From Varroa destructor (taxonomy: Eukaryota > Arthropoda > Arachnida > Mesostigmata > Varroidae), in the NCBI RefSeq assembly GCF_002443255.2, contig NW_019211455.1:29276239-29340238 (forward strand): a DNA stretch of 64,000 nucleotides. The letters are read 5' to 3'. Both the position numbers and the translations under genes were made by a program. Of the stretch, positions 13,601-28,250 are shown one piece after another. The notes beneath the pieces are model-generated. The model was given only the letters and a program-made list of their open reading frames with translations, ran no database searches and had not been told where the DNA came from. The stretch's first letter is position 1. Every line of letters begins with the position of its first letter.

Positions 13601-14228
13601 TGGCTACGGCACAATGAAGAGGCTGGTGGTAGCAGCGTTCTGAATCCCTTACCACAACAACTGGTAATTAGCGAGGAATGTTTTCGCAACCACAAATCAG
13701 CCAGTCAGGCACTTCGTATCGCAGAGTCATAAAAAGCGAACTTCAAGTGATGAGCCGGTTGAACAACATTGGGCAGAGACGACACGACGCAGCGGGGAAA
13801 AAAGTGGCAGCAGCTGCCGCAAAGAAGAGAAATACCATGTCACTGAAGAAACGACTACTTATGTATGTATATGAATGCTTTCGGTGGGCCTTTGGAGCAC
13901 TTCGTGAGCGCCTTGTTTCATTGCCATTGGTCTATAAGGACGGTGGCTGGTATTCTGTGAGCAAGAACTGCATCGATAGCTCTCAAGTCGCTGCCGATCG
14001 CGGCTCTCGCTACTGCTTCGTTTGCTACCACCGTTCGAAGTAAGAAACTTCTGGCTATTGACTTGTCTAACGAAACGCATTTTTGTTCGATGGATACACG
14101 CGAATGCCCTGCGATGTTCATCAAAATGATTTGATGGTGCTTTTCGTGGTGCAACAGGTGAGCAACTGCTAACGAATCAACCCATTGAAGCAGATGAAAC
14201 AAATAAATAAAAATATACGCACTATTTT

Positions 14229-14230
<2 letters not shown>

Positions 14231-14292
<62 letters not shown>
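14231..14292. repeat. (TA)n dinucleotide microsatellite
   Basis: An uninterrupted alternating TA run of 62 bases, about 31 units, continues into TACATATATC. It is self-complementary and probably length-variable. Confidence 0.97.
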
Positions 14293-14298
<6 letters not shown>

Positions 14299-17267
14299 TC
14301 GTACTAGTTTGCTCTTCCATTTCACAACTTAACTGTAGTGCCGATTGGCAGATAGGGGCTCATGTCCTACGCCAGCGATTGGCTTCTGTTGAAACCTACG
14401 ACGAACCAACAATGCTGTAGCCTCTACTTCTGCTCCTGTTTTCGTTTTCTTCTGGGGTAAGAGGCTCTTCGAATGGACCCCAATACTCGTCAGCAGAGCG
14501 TCTGCATCTGACGTTTGCTCTTGGCGGATTATAAGCTTGTCTGTCCCTTTTGTTAACCACCTGTCTGCCCTCTTTTCTTCATTTCAAACTGTTAATTCGA
14601 AGCAGTAAAACACTACCACATAGCTCAAGTTAAGCAGCTATAGAATCGCTACCGTCACCAGACGGACCAAGGAACTCCTCGATAGCAGGCAAATAAGCGA
14701 AATAGTCAGCAAAGAATTTGAGATAATTCTGTGTCATCCCTTTTAAGCGAAGACGAACGAACGTTCAACGAGACGATCTTCTTGTTTTTTGCTTAGGTCA
14801 AAGAACATCTTCATTTCATTTAGTGTTCTATGGGGGGTCTTTGAACATAGAGCGCAGGTTGATTTTTGGATATGGTCGAGCAGGAGAACAGGGACAAGAG
14901 AGCGTTCATCATAGCTTTTGTGCTATCACTCTCTACATGAACGTAGTTAGTGTTCTGTCTAGGGTTGCTTCGTTGTTACCAAGAATAGAAATAGTAATTT
15001 TTTTTTTTTTTTTAGTATTTTAGCCGCTTGCTGCGGGAGCCGTACGTTTCGATGCTGTATAAAAAAATATAGCTTTTAACGCCTCATAACCATGTAAATA
15101 CACTTAGTCGCAGTGAGCGCGTGGAGGATTGTTTTCAACTATTTGTCTGGCAGAACATGTGACGATTTCGAATACAAATACGGGTTCTCTCTTTTTACTT
15201 TGTCGTCCTCTTCTAAACCTATACTCATGCAGTTTTTCGTAGGATCGGTTTATCGACGCTTTTCATTGCACCCCGCCTGCTGTCAGTGGTAAAACCCGTA
15301 CATTTTTTCCGTCGCCGTCGTTCGTCATAGTCGTTATTAGCGGGCCAACTTGGTGGCGGAACATTCAATCACTTAATCCATATAAAAATGCTTGAATTTC
15401 CACTTACGTGCATCTACGTACCGTATACTGATTACGTTTCGACGACGGTCGAACCTTCGGCTGCCTTTACAGGCCCATCGCTCCGTGCTATGTGATCTAG
15501 CCAGGCATGTATTTCTATTCATGGTCAAGTGTGGCGGTATGAAAAATGCTACATGGAAAAATTAGTATAAATATCTTTGCTGTGCCAAAGTATAAGCAAA
15601 CGCTGATATCCCAATTCGAAATAATGGTTTGTTATTGTCTTTCATTAGTGCACTTACGGTGAGGTAACATCGCTCATACGACTGGTTCGCCGGCACAACA
15701 ACATTGTGCTACGTGCAGACTACGCTGAATAGAACTCGGGTCGCCGTTACGACTTGGTACAAAAGCTGAAACGTATGAAGGACGTACTATATGGCCTATA
15801 ACATGCACACAGTAATTATGCTTATAGATATACGAGCTGTCTATTGCTGTTGGCCCTGCGTACGTACATTTATCTATGTTTGCCTCGAGAACCAATTTAA
15901 TCGGTAAAAAATTATTATGTCAAGTCTATTTTATTGCTATCAAATGCATTAAACTGATTCGCTAGTGCAGCCTATAGCAATCTGTCCGCTGATTACATGT
16001 TTATGGTGCGCCGGTAGGACCGTTTCTGACCATTTTCGTGGTGCTAAGCACAGTGGCGACAATCACGGCGGCGACGACGAGCAGTGATAGTGGTAATTGT
16101 GTGGCCGTTGGTGTTTATCTCCAGTGGTGACGATAGTGGCGTCTAGTGATCCCCCATTAATAGTCGTCGAGAGCCTGTTATCGAAAACCGGCTTTTGGAA
16201 CCCGGCCTGACGTTATTCGCTCGGCCAGGCCAATTCTTCAGCTTTTCTTTCATCTTCTTTTTCTGCTTTTTTAAGCTACCGCCATCAGTGGGCTCGCTCG
16301 ACCTGCCACTCCGCTCCCTGCGTCGTCTTCCTACGACATTCGGTACTCGACGGAGTCGTGCGCCGACGGGATCCAACGGGGTATATGTTCACCATTTGCA
16401 GCGTACAGTGCAGCCGGTCATTTGACGAGAAGAGAGATGCAACAGAGGCGATGTCGAAACCGATTAATTCAACGTACCAACAAAAAAAAAGTGCCTAATG
16501 ACGATGCTACGTCATGGCCCCGATGGCTTGAGCCCTAAGCATGAATCCCCGTTGTTGGAGACAGATCTACTGTCAACTCGACGTTTGCGTCTGCTGCGCG
16601 AAAGAAAGGGCGCCTCTCCCTTCTTTTTAGTACGTACATGTTGTATTGGCATGGCGCACAACAGCTGTGTGGGTATATATCACTCAGTGATCAAATGTGA
16701 CACTGAGACGATGCTCTCAAACGAATCGAAGGGGTGTATCATTCAGAGAGGCCTGCGTTGCCTGTGCATAGCTCGTGTGCCGCGCGAAGGCCGTCACAGC
16801 TCGGCCGACCAACGTACTGCGATGATTAAAATTTATAGATCGCATTACCTGAGGGCGCCTGGGTAGATCGAAGTTGCGTTCCTTTGGTAGGTTTGCCCAG
16901 TTACGCACTGCTGCTACTATCACTCGTGCTATTAAATTAATGTTAGAAAACGATTACATAGCAACTATGCATAATATATTTTGTATATCTAGCTAGCCTT
17001 ACCTTACTAGATTAGCCTTTTACCCAATGGCTTGATTTTCTACGATTAGCCTCCAATATGCACTGTCACGCACACATGCACAAGCAGAAGCCCAGGTCGG
17101 CATTGAACCTAAATAGAGATATGTAGGTTGAAGTTACCCAATTGTCATTTTAACAGGACCTGATCAATGACGAGAGCATACATGAACTTCAATGATTGTT
17201 TGCATAATTAGATTCGCCTTTGCCACGACTGGCGTATAGTTCTTCTGCTGACAGATCGGCTGACTCT

Positions 17268-17293
17268 CGTACGTACGTACGTACGTACGTACG
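17268..17293. repeat. (CGTA)n tetranucleotide repeat
   Basis: About six and a half units of CGTA give an alternating, self-complementary ACGT ladder. Such runs can form cruciforms and contain repeated ACGT cores; no function can be assigned. Confidence 0.93.
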
Positions 17294-19012
17294 CTTGCTG
17301 CTATGCCTACGGTGACATCCAGATCTATCATTAATCTAGCTCTTAGGTTCGTATTGCAACGCTAGTTGAATCTATATATAGCTGTCTACCGACCATGTCT
17401 ATTGCTATATACGCAGTGAAATGTTTCCCCTGTTGCTTACTTTATGATCGCCGTCGGATATCTTTGGGGCGATCATCAATTCGTAATTACATACGCTAGC
17501 TCGCTTCGACATGGGAGTGGCAGCAGCTAGACCAACACATGAGTCCCCCGGCAGCTCAACTGCCTGTTTCTTTGCGGCGATTCCACGTTACCATAAGTTA
17601 ATAAGCACCCGTAGCTTGAAGACATCTTTTTAGCCAGCATCGAACATTTTCAGTGCACATATTGGTATAAAGTATAGAGCCCGTTGTGACACTGACGCTT
17701 GCCGTTTCTTTTCTTGCCACGAGCTGGACGTCCAGTAGTCCGGTAGCTTTGAGACACCTTGATCATTCATTAGTGGCTCTTTGTTTTGTCTAGTCGAAAG
17801 TAGATTTTATAGGAGGCTGCTGAACGTTCTCAGAACAGAGCGCTTAATATCACAACTACGAAAGCCAACTCGCTTCGTTGTCATCGTCTGAGTTGACTAA
17901 CATTTGTCTATTAATACAACCTGCCTATTGAACATTTATTTCTGAGGTCCGGGCGTCCATGACGCTCGATACGATGCCATTGCACGTTATCCGATAAACA
18001 AAGTGAAAGAGACTCATCGCGATTGCAAGCGGCAGACACTACTTCAATAGGCGAAGTATGTTAGGATAGAAATGGCCAAATCGCTGACTCCCGATTCCAT
18101 CCCTTCTTCGCCCTGCGTCCTTTCGACTTTAGATGACCAGCTGAATAAGGAAAACTGGGTTGGAACGGAGGGGTGTAGGGGGGCTGATGTACTGCGGGCT
18201 CGAGCAGTAAATTGGGCTGGGGGTTGTTGCAACAACGACGGTAGCAGCCGTGGCAGCGACGATGGTAGCAGCGACTGAAGCCATCGCTATCCGGAAACGA
18301 ATCCAAGGCAACTGGCATGCCACCTGCCTTTGACAGCCGTTACTACGTTTATTCTACGGTTGGGTCCATTCAGTTCGCTCATCGTGGCCACCACACTAGC
18401 CTTTACCGTCTCTCCCCTCGTGGGTTTGTTGCACCGTACGGGCTATAACTTAAACAAATACGTTGTGTGTCGTGGCCGTAAATTACGAAGGCGTTTGGGA
18501 CCTCTAACTCTGGTCGACATGTTCGTGGACTTATTGTTTGCCTGCCTAACTGCTTGCCGGCCTGATCGTTTGCCGGTCAGCTCGAGTTTGCTGTGTTGCA
18601 ACTGTAAGTTGGGAAACATTGCCCAGCAGCAGCAGTATCTAGTGAGTGAAAGAGAACGGCTTGCCATTGCGCTGGATGGCTGCTGGCAACGGTGAATCAC
18701 CGGCAGACGACGGAGCGTGCGAAATAGTACGCCGACGAACAAGAGCAGACGGACAAGCAGCAGGGCACCCAGCAGGGCTAACAACTAGTAGTGCGTCAGG
18801 CACGGAGGACTGGGCTGATTCTTCCCGAGTGCATCGTCTGCACTGAAACGCTGCCCAGCCCCGCGTCAACTTGCCCACATAGTCAAGTCTGCCTTCTGGT
18901 TGATTTAAATCAGTCGTTCCGTTCGCCGGCAACCTTTGGATATTATGAGACTTTGTAAATGTGTTCTAATTGTGAGCATGTCTCTGTACGTGGCTCCGTC
19001 CATATTCGGATT

Positions 19013-19026
19013 CCCCCCCCCCCCCC
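19013..19026. repeat. 14-base C homopolymer
   Basis: A run of 14 C residues. The opposite strand is a G run able to stack. Homopolymers of this length are also common places for sequencing length errors. Confidence 0.9.
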
Positions 19027-21928
19027 TTCAACTGACCATTACCAAGTATCACCCATAGCTACCCACAGCGACGAAGCCGCCACTTGTATATGTAGGACCG
19101 GCAATATGTATGTCCATTGGCGAAGACCGAGGTCGGAAGTCCGCAGCGAGAGATAGCGGACAGACTCAAGCCTGAACTGAGGCATGAAATGCATTGGCAG
19201 TGTGTCGAATTGCCCATATTATTATCCTGGATTCGGTGTTGTGTTTGCCTCTGGCAGTCTCTGCCGGATAGGTTGTACGGCGTGATTGCAAGCGATCAAT
19301 AGCTAGCGGCAATGGCTGCTGCTTAGCATAATTCTTGTTTTAGAAAGTTTATTGCGAGCTAAAGTGTACCAACAACGTTGGTGATGACCGGACGCGTGTG
19401 GAAAAGGCAAGAAGAACACGCAGGCTGGCTAACTTATAAACGGCGAACGGGCTGCGGTAGCAGCAGAGGCATTTGGTGAGGGCTTGCTGGGGCAGGTTTA
19501 CTGAGATCACTGGGGAAGCGGTAACCCGCGGAAAGAAACTGGAGGCAGAAAAGACGGCAAGTTTTCGGTTTCACGACGATCGGTCTGTCGGCGAAACGAA
19601 GGGTACGTCCGAGGCTGACGGCGTTCCATTTCACTGACGCGTGAGCAGAATCCGCCAACGAGATGCGTAAGGAAGGAGGACGTGCTGGTGGTCTGCTGAC
19701 GAAAAACTGCCGATGATTCGAGCAACGCGACACATGGTTGACCCGATTTCCCCCGATTTCTCTTTAGCCTTTGCGGAGGTTGTGGCTGTAACCGCAAAGC
19801 ATTGGAAACAAGAAATTTGTCTGAGCTCTGATAAGCCGGTGCGAAACAAGTCAGGCCATACGTAGATCCAAACGTGTTTGTAGTTTGTCGTTACTGGAAA
19901 TCGCCTATCGGTTTCGGTGTCTGATACTGTCAAAAAAGACGGTTCGTTACTTGCATACAAACAATACTTACAAAAATCACGCTGCTATTGTTATGCTGTT
20001 TTTCCTATTATTTGATAATTAGGTGCCTGTTGTCCAGTCATCACAGCCGCTTCAATTACCGTTATCCAAAAAACGACACCACGTCAAAGTTCGTCCCATA
20101 CTAAATGGATTGGTATCAATTCTTGTTTCTAAGTGCCCCTTTTGTCCATAAAAGTAGATCTTATCCGTGCTTAGAATACAATCTAGCTGCATGTATTTCT
20201 ATTAGTAGTAGTGGTAGTGATGTGTGGCCTATGTGGAGGCAAGGACATTTGTAAAAATGTTATTTTCGAGATCCTAACATTGTCGGTTTTCATGCAGATA
20301 TCTTACTGTGCCTCAATCAATTAGTATACCTCGTCGACGAAGTTTAGATCAACCGAATTATTACAAGAGTTTACGTCGGGCTGCCCGCTGTCGATATTAA
20401 GAGTATTTTTTGGCGTTAAAGCTCTTTGTTGTTGGCAGCAGCTGCTGTTAATTTTAGGATACGCGAAGACGCGTGTCTAGCATTGGAAGAACGAAATTAT
20501 ACTAAAATGTTAAATCCGTGGTAAACATACCGAGTGACAACAGATGTTATGGTTAATGTTACTGAAATAGACATTCAATACAATTCGATTTGATCCCCGG
20601 CTGGTCGAGGGTCGGTTGTTGGCTCCCTCCACCTGGACTAAGGGAATAAATGCCCTTTTTGTTAAGCCTCGCTCGATCAACTGAACATTCTTTCGTAGAG
20701 GGCTGATTCGCCTTGCTCAAACAGAGGCTTGAAACGGTTGCCTCGGTTAGTGCGAGCGAGGTGTCGATTCAACAGTTGCTAAGACGTCTTTTCTACCAGA
20801 GAAACAGAGCGATCGTGGTAGTAGGGACCAAAAGAGTTTAATAACGCTGAGGATCCGCTTCCTTACCTTTGATCCCATCAGCTGGCAGCTCCCCAACTGA
20901 TGCCGGCTGTTTCTGCTGCTACTGAGGGAAAGTGATGGGTAGTTCGAGATGAAGGGGAGAAGGTATTTAATGAACTTTGCTATGATAAATGCGCATTCAA
21001 TGCCCCTGTTTCAGGCAAACCTTGCCCTGGCGTAGCCTGTTTAGCCAGACCTCGCAGCAAATACCCTCTTCATAGCCTTTTATAAAGTAAGCATCGGATA
21101 ACCCTTGAAGGGGCGCCTGGCGGGTCGCAGATGCAGCGTCCATTTATTTAGAAGTATGCGGCGTTTTCCTGCCAGCCTGCAAGTCATGAGACTAGAGCTT
21201 TGTTTTTACCCTCTCCAGCAGATAGCTTAACTTGCTAGAAGCAGGATTTCTAGATCCATCGACGACTAGTCAGCAGGGCATTTAAACTGAAGTGTTTCTT
21301 GCCGACAAACTTACCTAATTTTTCATCGTCCACGGTTTTAATTAAAAGCTATTACTAAATAAATAGAAGTTTGCTGGCTAAATAACATAAGTGTCTTCAT
21401 GTGCTTGCTTACAGATAAATTATATGTAGTAGTGGATGCAATGAAAGTTATGTTTTCTAGTAATTTATGTTAAAATCTCAGAGCACTGGCCAAACAATAA
21501 CAGTTAGAACTGGGCTGCTTGAGTATCACTAATCGATTGGCAAAATACGAAGACAATATGGTAGACAAACGTTTTTGTTTTTTGTTGAAGTTTATATTAC
21601 AACCACCTCATTATTAGAACTCTTTGCTTAGCGCTGGTCACCGTTCATAAGGTTCTTGCAAAAGAAGAAGTTTTTGGATTTGAAAATACGTTAGTCTCGT
21701 TTTAAGGTCAATTAGATGTTGTCGAAGGGCTAGTCATTTGGGCATCAAAACCTTGTTGTATTTTTAATATACATCGTACAACATTAAACGTCGCGCACCA
21801 CTCAAAAACTCAGTCCAGCGGGGGCGGAGTTTCAATTTTTTCAGATGTTTTTTTTTGTTTGGACGGTTAAGGTGCGCGAGGCTCGATTATTTCCACCGAT
21901 TTGTATGTATTCTACCTGTACACTGTCG

Positions 21929-21931
<3 letters not shown>

Positions 21932-21975
<44 letters not shown>
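21932..21975. repeat. (TA)n dinucleotide microsatellite
   Basis: An uninterrupted TA alternation of 44 bases (22 units). It supplies the Tyr-Ile repeat in the overlapping 66-codon open frame, which is therefore not a gene. Confidence 0.97.
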
Positions 21976-21979
<4 letters not shown>

Positions 21980-24900
21980 GCCAAGTGTGTCCGTCATTTT
22001 TTCTAACTTGAGCTTTTCGAAACTAAGGAGTGGTCATGACATATTCAGAAGCTGAAGCCGCAGGTTCCACATTCGGTAGAGGCCTCGGAGATACTCAAGA
22101 AATCCGTACTCAGCCAGCGAATTGCCTGCCTCTCTGTCTCTTTCATGCGAGCAGCACGAAGATTATAGAGATTAAACATCATGACTTAGCTGAGTTCACG
22201 TTCGTGCACAAGCACACGCCTATATGTTAGCCACGATGTGTGCGTGGGATGGGAACCTTGATGTGGATTGTCGACGACAGATGACGCCAAGTCTTCGAAT
22301 AAAGAAAGAAGAATCTAAAATCTACGTGGTGTCGTCTTAGAACTGCAGCTGTAGTAGTGAAGTACATGGAGGGATCAAGTGAAGTGGGCTGAATAAATTC
22401 AGGTAAAAGTAAATTTCGTTTTAGCCTATTCACAAGGCGTCAGATTTAATAAAATTCAAACGCCGAAATCAACGCCACACTACCGCGAGACAGACACAGT
22501 CAGGAGCGAATGTTCGGCGTATTTCCACATTTTCATTTATTGAAAAACTATGTATCTACTTTGAAATCTGTAGCCTTGTCTATTAGAATTCGGGGATTTT
22601 TGTTCTTTCTTTCTCGCTCTTGCAAAACACAAAACCACAGATTTTGAAAAAAAAAAGACTCAGAATTTGTGTGTTTGAGTGTATTTGTGAGGGATATTTC
22701 CTTTATCTTTGTCATAAGTAGTAACAGCAGTCGTTAGAGTTAGAGTGGATAGCCAAACAGGATACTCGAACAAATCTGCGTGTTCGTACATTGTCTAATT
22801 GATATTTGAAGAGCGATAGTGGCCGGAGCAGATTGCGAGAAGGCGACTGGCCGGGGCGAAGGACCGTAGCGACGGCAGCGAGCAACCCATTACCAACGCC
22901 CTGGCCTGGGCATACAACACAAGACTGCACAGAGATACACGGGGCCGTCAGGCAGGCTAAACCAGTTCTGTTTACGACAATATTTCTTGAAGCCAGGACA
23001 ACAAATTTAGGGCGCGGGCAGTGCGATCTTCATAAGAATGAATGAATGAATGTATTTTTGATGTAGAGAAATGCTACTGTACACAGTTGCTTCGTCCTGT
23101 ACTTGTCCTGCTGTTTACACTGCCTGCTGAACAAGTGAGGATAAAACTGTTAGCTTTCTCGGTGCCCGCCTCTCGCAGCCACTCAAAATGAAGCCAGTGC
23201 AAAAATGTAAGCGTCCATGACACCAAAGGCTATAGCAAAAGAAATGGTGCACGAAGAGGAAATCATTAGAGTTTCCTTCATGTAATCGTTTGCCATAGGG
23301 TAAGCGCTAGCTCATCGTGGGAAGGTTCACTTCGATGTGGCCTTCATCTCAGAACGAGAAATTTCAATTTGATTCTAAAAATCTAAATACTAGGTTCAAA
23401 AAGACGAAGCAGTACAAGTGCGATGACACTTTTTCAACCATTCGATCCTATCTAGCCGTTTTTGCTTTTCAATCGACATGCGCTACATCCCGTTCAACCT
23501 GTGAATAGCCTATAGGTGATGAAGTAGATGTCGATATTAGATTGAATCGATCCTCGGTTCTGGCCTTGATTCGATGCATTATAGGGCAGGACAGTCAGAG
23601 GCACCTGACTGAATGGAACAAAAGGATTGTGTCCTTTGAGCTCGGCGTTTTAGAAACGGGAAAATAGTTTCGCTATTTCGCCTTCCTCAAAAGGAAGCAT
23701 CCTAAACTAGGTTGCTGATGGCAAAATGAGAAAGTAAGTTGGTTTTTTCTTCTGCTTTTGCTTGATCCAGCCGGCAGCAGGGTGATGGCTATGGCGATCT
23801 ACCATTTCTTGTCGTTTTTTTGTATTATTCAGCTATTAAAACAACTTTCAGTACGGTCTTAAGCTAAATAACTTAATATCGCAATTCATGGCCTGTTTCG
23901 CGATGGTCGGGTCGGTCGGAAGCTCACGATCTTCATGGTCGTGCCGATTGTCATCCACAAGAACAGATACAGAAAAGTCTGTCGTTCGATGTCTTCAAAT
24001 CGTGTCTTAACCCGACCTACTAGACATTTGCCATGCGAGAGCCGCGACTGTCCCAACGTTGGCGCTACAAAAATCTCGGAAAGTTCTGCAACGACGTTCA
24101 AGCAAGACAAGACTTGCTTGGCCTTTTTCATTCGGCTCACTGCGTTTTGGGCCGGGCGCGTGGGGGGCTTGTGCCACTGTATTGCCGCCCCTGGTGCAAC
24201 GCCGTTCGAATGTCACTGCTAGGAAGGAAGAAGAGACACACGGGAAGTGACCGGAGCGCAAGAGGCGTTCGCTGCCACAAAAGATGACAAGGGCGCGGCC
24301 TGTCGTATCATTTTTCGGAGGAAAAGAAACTGCCAGCAACGAACGCAGTGAGCGTGCTATACGGCGAGGGATCACTAAATCCTTCTTTTTCTCTTCAGGA
24401 TTACCATAAATTATTTATAATGCTTAACTTTTTTGAGAGCTGCTGCAGCACAAGTGCTGTCGCCAGCCATCCCTGCTCTCCTTGCTTTCTCCCCACATTA
24501 TTCGTTCAGGAGCTCATCCGATCTTTTAAAGGGACTAGAAGTTTTGGGGATTTTTGACTTCCTTCCCTTTCTAAGAAAGAGCTTGCCATTTAAGGAAAAG
24601 AAAACGAGAGGTTACATCAACGTTGCTTCTCCACTACGGCTGTACTTCACAGTAAGATCGCTTAAAAAAGATCAGTATTGGTTCTGCTGGAAGCTTACCT
24701 GTCTACTTGGTGGGCTAGCACGGTTCCCGAGAGAACTTGTTGGAACTTTATCCCGCTGTGCGCCACACCGTTGTGACTAAGGTTCCTTTCGTCTAACACA
24801 CTAGTGCCATGAGATGAAGGTTGGCAGAGATGTTGAGCAGGATGTAGACAGGTCCCGTTCCCTTCCGTACCAAGGGATCGTTCTCTTCCGCGAGGATGGG

Positions 24901-27900
24901 TTGTTGGTTCCTTGGCGCCGATAGATTACGACAGTCCACGGGAAACGGTCGAGGGTCCCTCAGATCTCCAAGGTCTTCGTGATCGATGCCGAAGACGGAT
25001 GAAGTTTCTTGCGCTTCTACGCAGCGCTGTTACATCGCGCTGTGGGTAGACATTCTTCTAACAGCAACTGCTACCGGAGATTCGATTCGAAAGGACCAGG
25101 GACTAACCGGCCGCGTTCAAGGCGTATTGGCGATCCAACCCGATGTGGAGGAAGCCTAAAGGAGTCGAAGCTAAGGAAGTGAGGGGAGGTGAGACCGCTG
25201 ACTGCTTGTCTGCTGCACGAGAAAGAAAAAGTGCAAATTAATTTCCAAAAACTTAACCAAAGGCCCCATTCATCCGGCCCTCTCGGGATTCCCTGGGAAT
25301 CAGCGTCGCGAACAGGGGCAAGATAGGAAAACTCTAAGAAAAAGAAAAAGAGGGACATGAGAAAAGAGCCCCTTGTTTCTTTCATTTGCTGTGCTACGGC
25401 GCGTTCCTGTTCGTTTTTAGGCCTGCCTTACCATGTTCTCTTGTATTCTGAGAGGCCTATGCTCCGAAAAGGCGATAGCGTGGGGTGACCGGCGAACTAG
25501 TTGAACCTGAGGAAAGTGCCAACATTATGGAACCCCGACACTGTACCAGTGTTTTTAATCCTCGTCCGACTGTTAGACTTGACTAGATAGGTTGATGGCT
25601 TTAGGCGGCGAAATGAGGCTAGGTGAGGCTAACGATGGGAAGATGAGGAGTTCTTTAAGGGCCTCCACTCGGCTGCGACACCTCATTACGGTGAAGAATA
25701 AAACTTTAGGCTCACAGAATCGTTACTCTGGCATTTTAACGGATTAGATTTTTCACCACTTCTGCATTACAATGGTTCATTCGTTACGTACTATATACAT
25801 TGGCTTAAACGAAAGTCACAAGGAACGACCTTAAAGCAATAAAGGCTATAAACAAAACGCAGATAGTGTGTTAAAAGTCATTTCAGTGCACAAGGTTATG
25901 CGAGAATTCGCGTGGATTGACTGCACTCTTAGTTATGCTATACTATTGTGTGCACTTGACGGGAAGTTGGTTGCACCTTGTTTTCTGTCCCTTTGTCCTA
26001 TACACCCTAGAAGAGAAGTCATGCCTGTTCCCGAATCAGCATCTATCCTTTGCGCTGTTTTTTTCCCGCATCCTCCTAACTGCGCCCGCTACATGCGCTT
26101 CCTGTTTTCCTGGTTTGCTGCCATTTGATGACAACACCGCTCTTGCTAGTGACTCCATTTGTTGCAGTTTTTGTAACGCACACTAGCCTGTTCGAGCTGA
26201 CGTTGCTGCTACTGCAGCCTTGCTTGTGGCGATATGTCCGCTGCTGCCATTGCCTGGCTGCCTTCACTCGTGTGGCGGAACGCCGTAATTCCTGTCGCCG
26301 TCCATGCCTGCCTTGCCTCGCCATAGCTTGTAGTGATCCGAGAGAACAAGCCTCTGTAGTGTACAGGGCGCTTTCTGCCATTCAAAGCGAAGAGTTCAGC
26401 CATGTGAGCCAACGGCTAACGAATGAAGTTTAAGTTGCGTACTGGCCCGCGCTTTCTTCACTTTCTTATCCAATGGAAGGCTGCGCTCTTTTTGTGCGCT
26501 CCTTTTTTAATGAAATCTGCTAGTAGAAAAAGCGAGCAATAGCGAAGGAAAGAGAGAAAAGCGCATACGTATGTCTGCGTAGGATGACAGAATGGGGATG
26601 ATACTGTGAAAAAAGCAAAGATGATAAGGCTGAGGGCTTGCCATGAAAGCAGCAACGGCAGCGGCCCGTTCATGTTGCCAGTGCAAGGGAACTCCTTTAT
26701 TTCAGCCGCGGTCGCCGCCCCCACTACTGCCATCACTACCAAACAGCCGCCACAATCGATGATTAAGGACAGCGAACACCTTGGCACTTCTCTAGCATCA
26801 CTACTGCTGCTATGCGATGCCCCCCTTTGAATCGAAGAGACAAGATGGGCGACTGTCCGGCGCCACTATTACCGCTCGTACCCGCACCATTCAAAGACCT
26901 TCGTCTTGTTCGAGTATTACCATGTGAGAGGGAAAAGTGTGTCCGCCTGATAATACTGTAATGGTTTAAGCTTCCGTGGCTTCTCGTGAGATCCGGTCGG
27001 GTATCTTCCGCCCCAATTGGGGTAACGTTGCTTGTATTATATGATAATATCCAACGTTCTCTGGTCTCTGGATGTTGCTTGCCGCTGGTAGTAGAGACAG
27101 CACAGCAGCCTCTTCGGGATTCTTCCTCTATTTGTAGCGGTCGCTCTTTCTGCCGTGAAGAGTTAATCCCCGACGGAACAGGGTGGGTCTGTGGGTGAGC
27201 ACCACCGCAATGGCATCTGCCGCTCTCATCGCGTTCAGCAGCTGCAGTTAGCGAAGCGCCCTTTAATGCCGCCGGTGTTCTCTGTTGGTTGGTTCTCTGG
27301 CAGGCTTACGTTTTCAAGGCTGCTACATTATGAAGGGCTAGCGACAATAGCAGCATACAGTAGTATGGAGGCAAAGGAGGACATCTTTACCGACGAGGCA
27401 TCACTTCTCGGCCTGACTGTGCACCTACCGAACGCTGTTCGCCTTGGCACCGTGGTCTCGTCTTCCCCCGATTACTCTGCCTCCTCCCCTTTCCCTAGCT
27501 GCTTCTGCTCCCTTTTGTCACCCACTATACCTTCCTTCATTGCGCCGGCCTGGTGCCTGGGCGTGCTTTTCCGTCTTTGCCTGCTCGCACGAGTTCTGCG
27601 TTGGCATGCAGCCCTCGTCGTTACAGCAGCCGTTGTTCGGCCGTGTGATGCGCTGATGCTTCCCTCTGGTGCTCCTCCATTTGAATTTCATGTCCCCTTC
27701 AATCCTCTTCCGAAAGGTTCCCTTCGCCCCTCCTGTTCGTCCTTCTCTCAGCGCCAGCGCTTATCCCCACTCCTTTTCCTCTCTGCAGCATTGCGGTCTC
27801 CCAATAGACCCCCACCCTCCGTAGTATAACAAATGGTAAGATGCTGCTCCAGTAGTGAGTGTATCTGAGCCAACTTGTTTCTCGGCACCGCCGCAGCCAA

Positions 27901-28250
27901 AGCAGTACCAAGCAAGAGATGCGCAAAAGGTATTGTCTGTAGGGATAACGGGTAAGCGGTAGTGAAGCGGGTCATACGGGGTGGGCATCATCAGGTGGTC
28001 CGTCGCCGCCAGCCTCCTTTGCATCAACAATGTGCAGCCCAGCAAAACCATACCCAACTACTCACAATTCCTAGATAGTACGTAGTCTAACATTTATAAG
28101 GGCCTCTCTTCGGTGGAAGAAGAACTAGTCGAAAAAGAATAGTTCTTTTCCAAAAAAATTTTCAAGAAAAAGACACTTGGGCCAATTGAGCGTAGCGCGT
28201 AACGTTCATTCTTGATGAAGCGGATCGCTCACCGTTCACTCGATGCGTCG
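21976..28250. other. No gene recognised (upstream non-coding block, part 5)
   Basis: A short (GAAT)n run lies at 23036-23052. The longest frame in the whole upstream block is 27191-27829 (212 codons). It begins with GTG, not ATG, is driven by C/T-rich composition and has no motif I recognise, so it is not called as a gene. No splice-bounded exon with coding character stands out. Confidence 0.45.

Larger units (their letters stand above)
8421..14229. other. No gene recognised (upstream non-coding block, part 3)
   Basis: No exon with a recognisable domain is seen. Contents are a (GATG)n run at 10138-10166, a TC-rich patch at 10612-10661, an AC run near 13550, and several open frames under 175 codons. 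Two curiosities are treated as findings: a short ATG frame ending at a consensus GTAAGT donor (8424-8474) and a cysteine-rich frame (11013-11267). Confidence 0.45.
14293..21931. other. No gene recognised (upstream non-coding block, part 4)
   Basis: Apart from a 16-base T run at 14998-15013, an ACGT repeat at 17268-17293 and a 14-base C run at 19013-19026, the sequence is unique-looking and without recognisable exons. The open frames are 122 codons or shorter and show no domain that I can name. The part from about 19960 to 21850 is especially poor in open frames. Confidence 0.45.

Noticed and set aside
27191..27829. 212-codon frame, longest in the upstream block
   Set aside because: It starts with GTG, is C/T-biased, has no recognisable domain, and overlaps frames of similar quality on the other strand.
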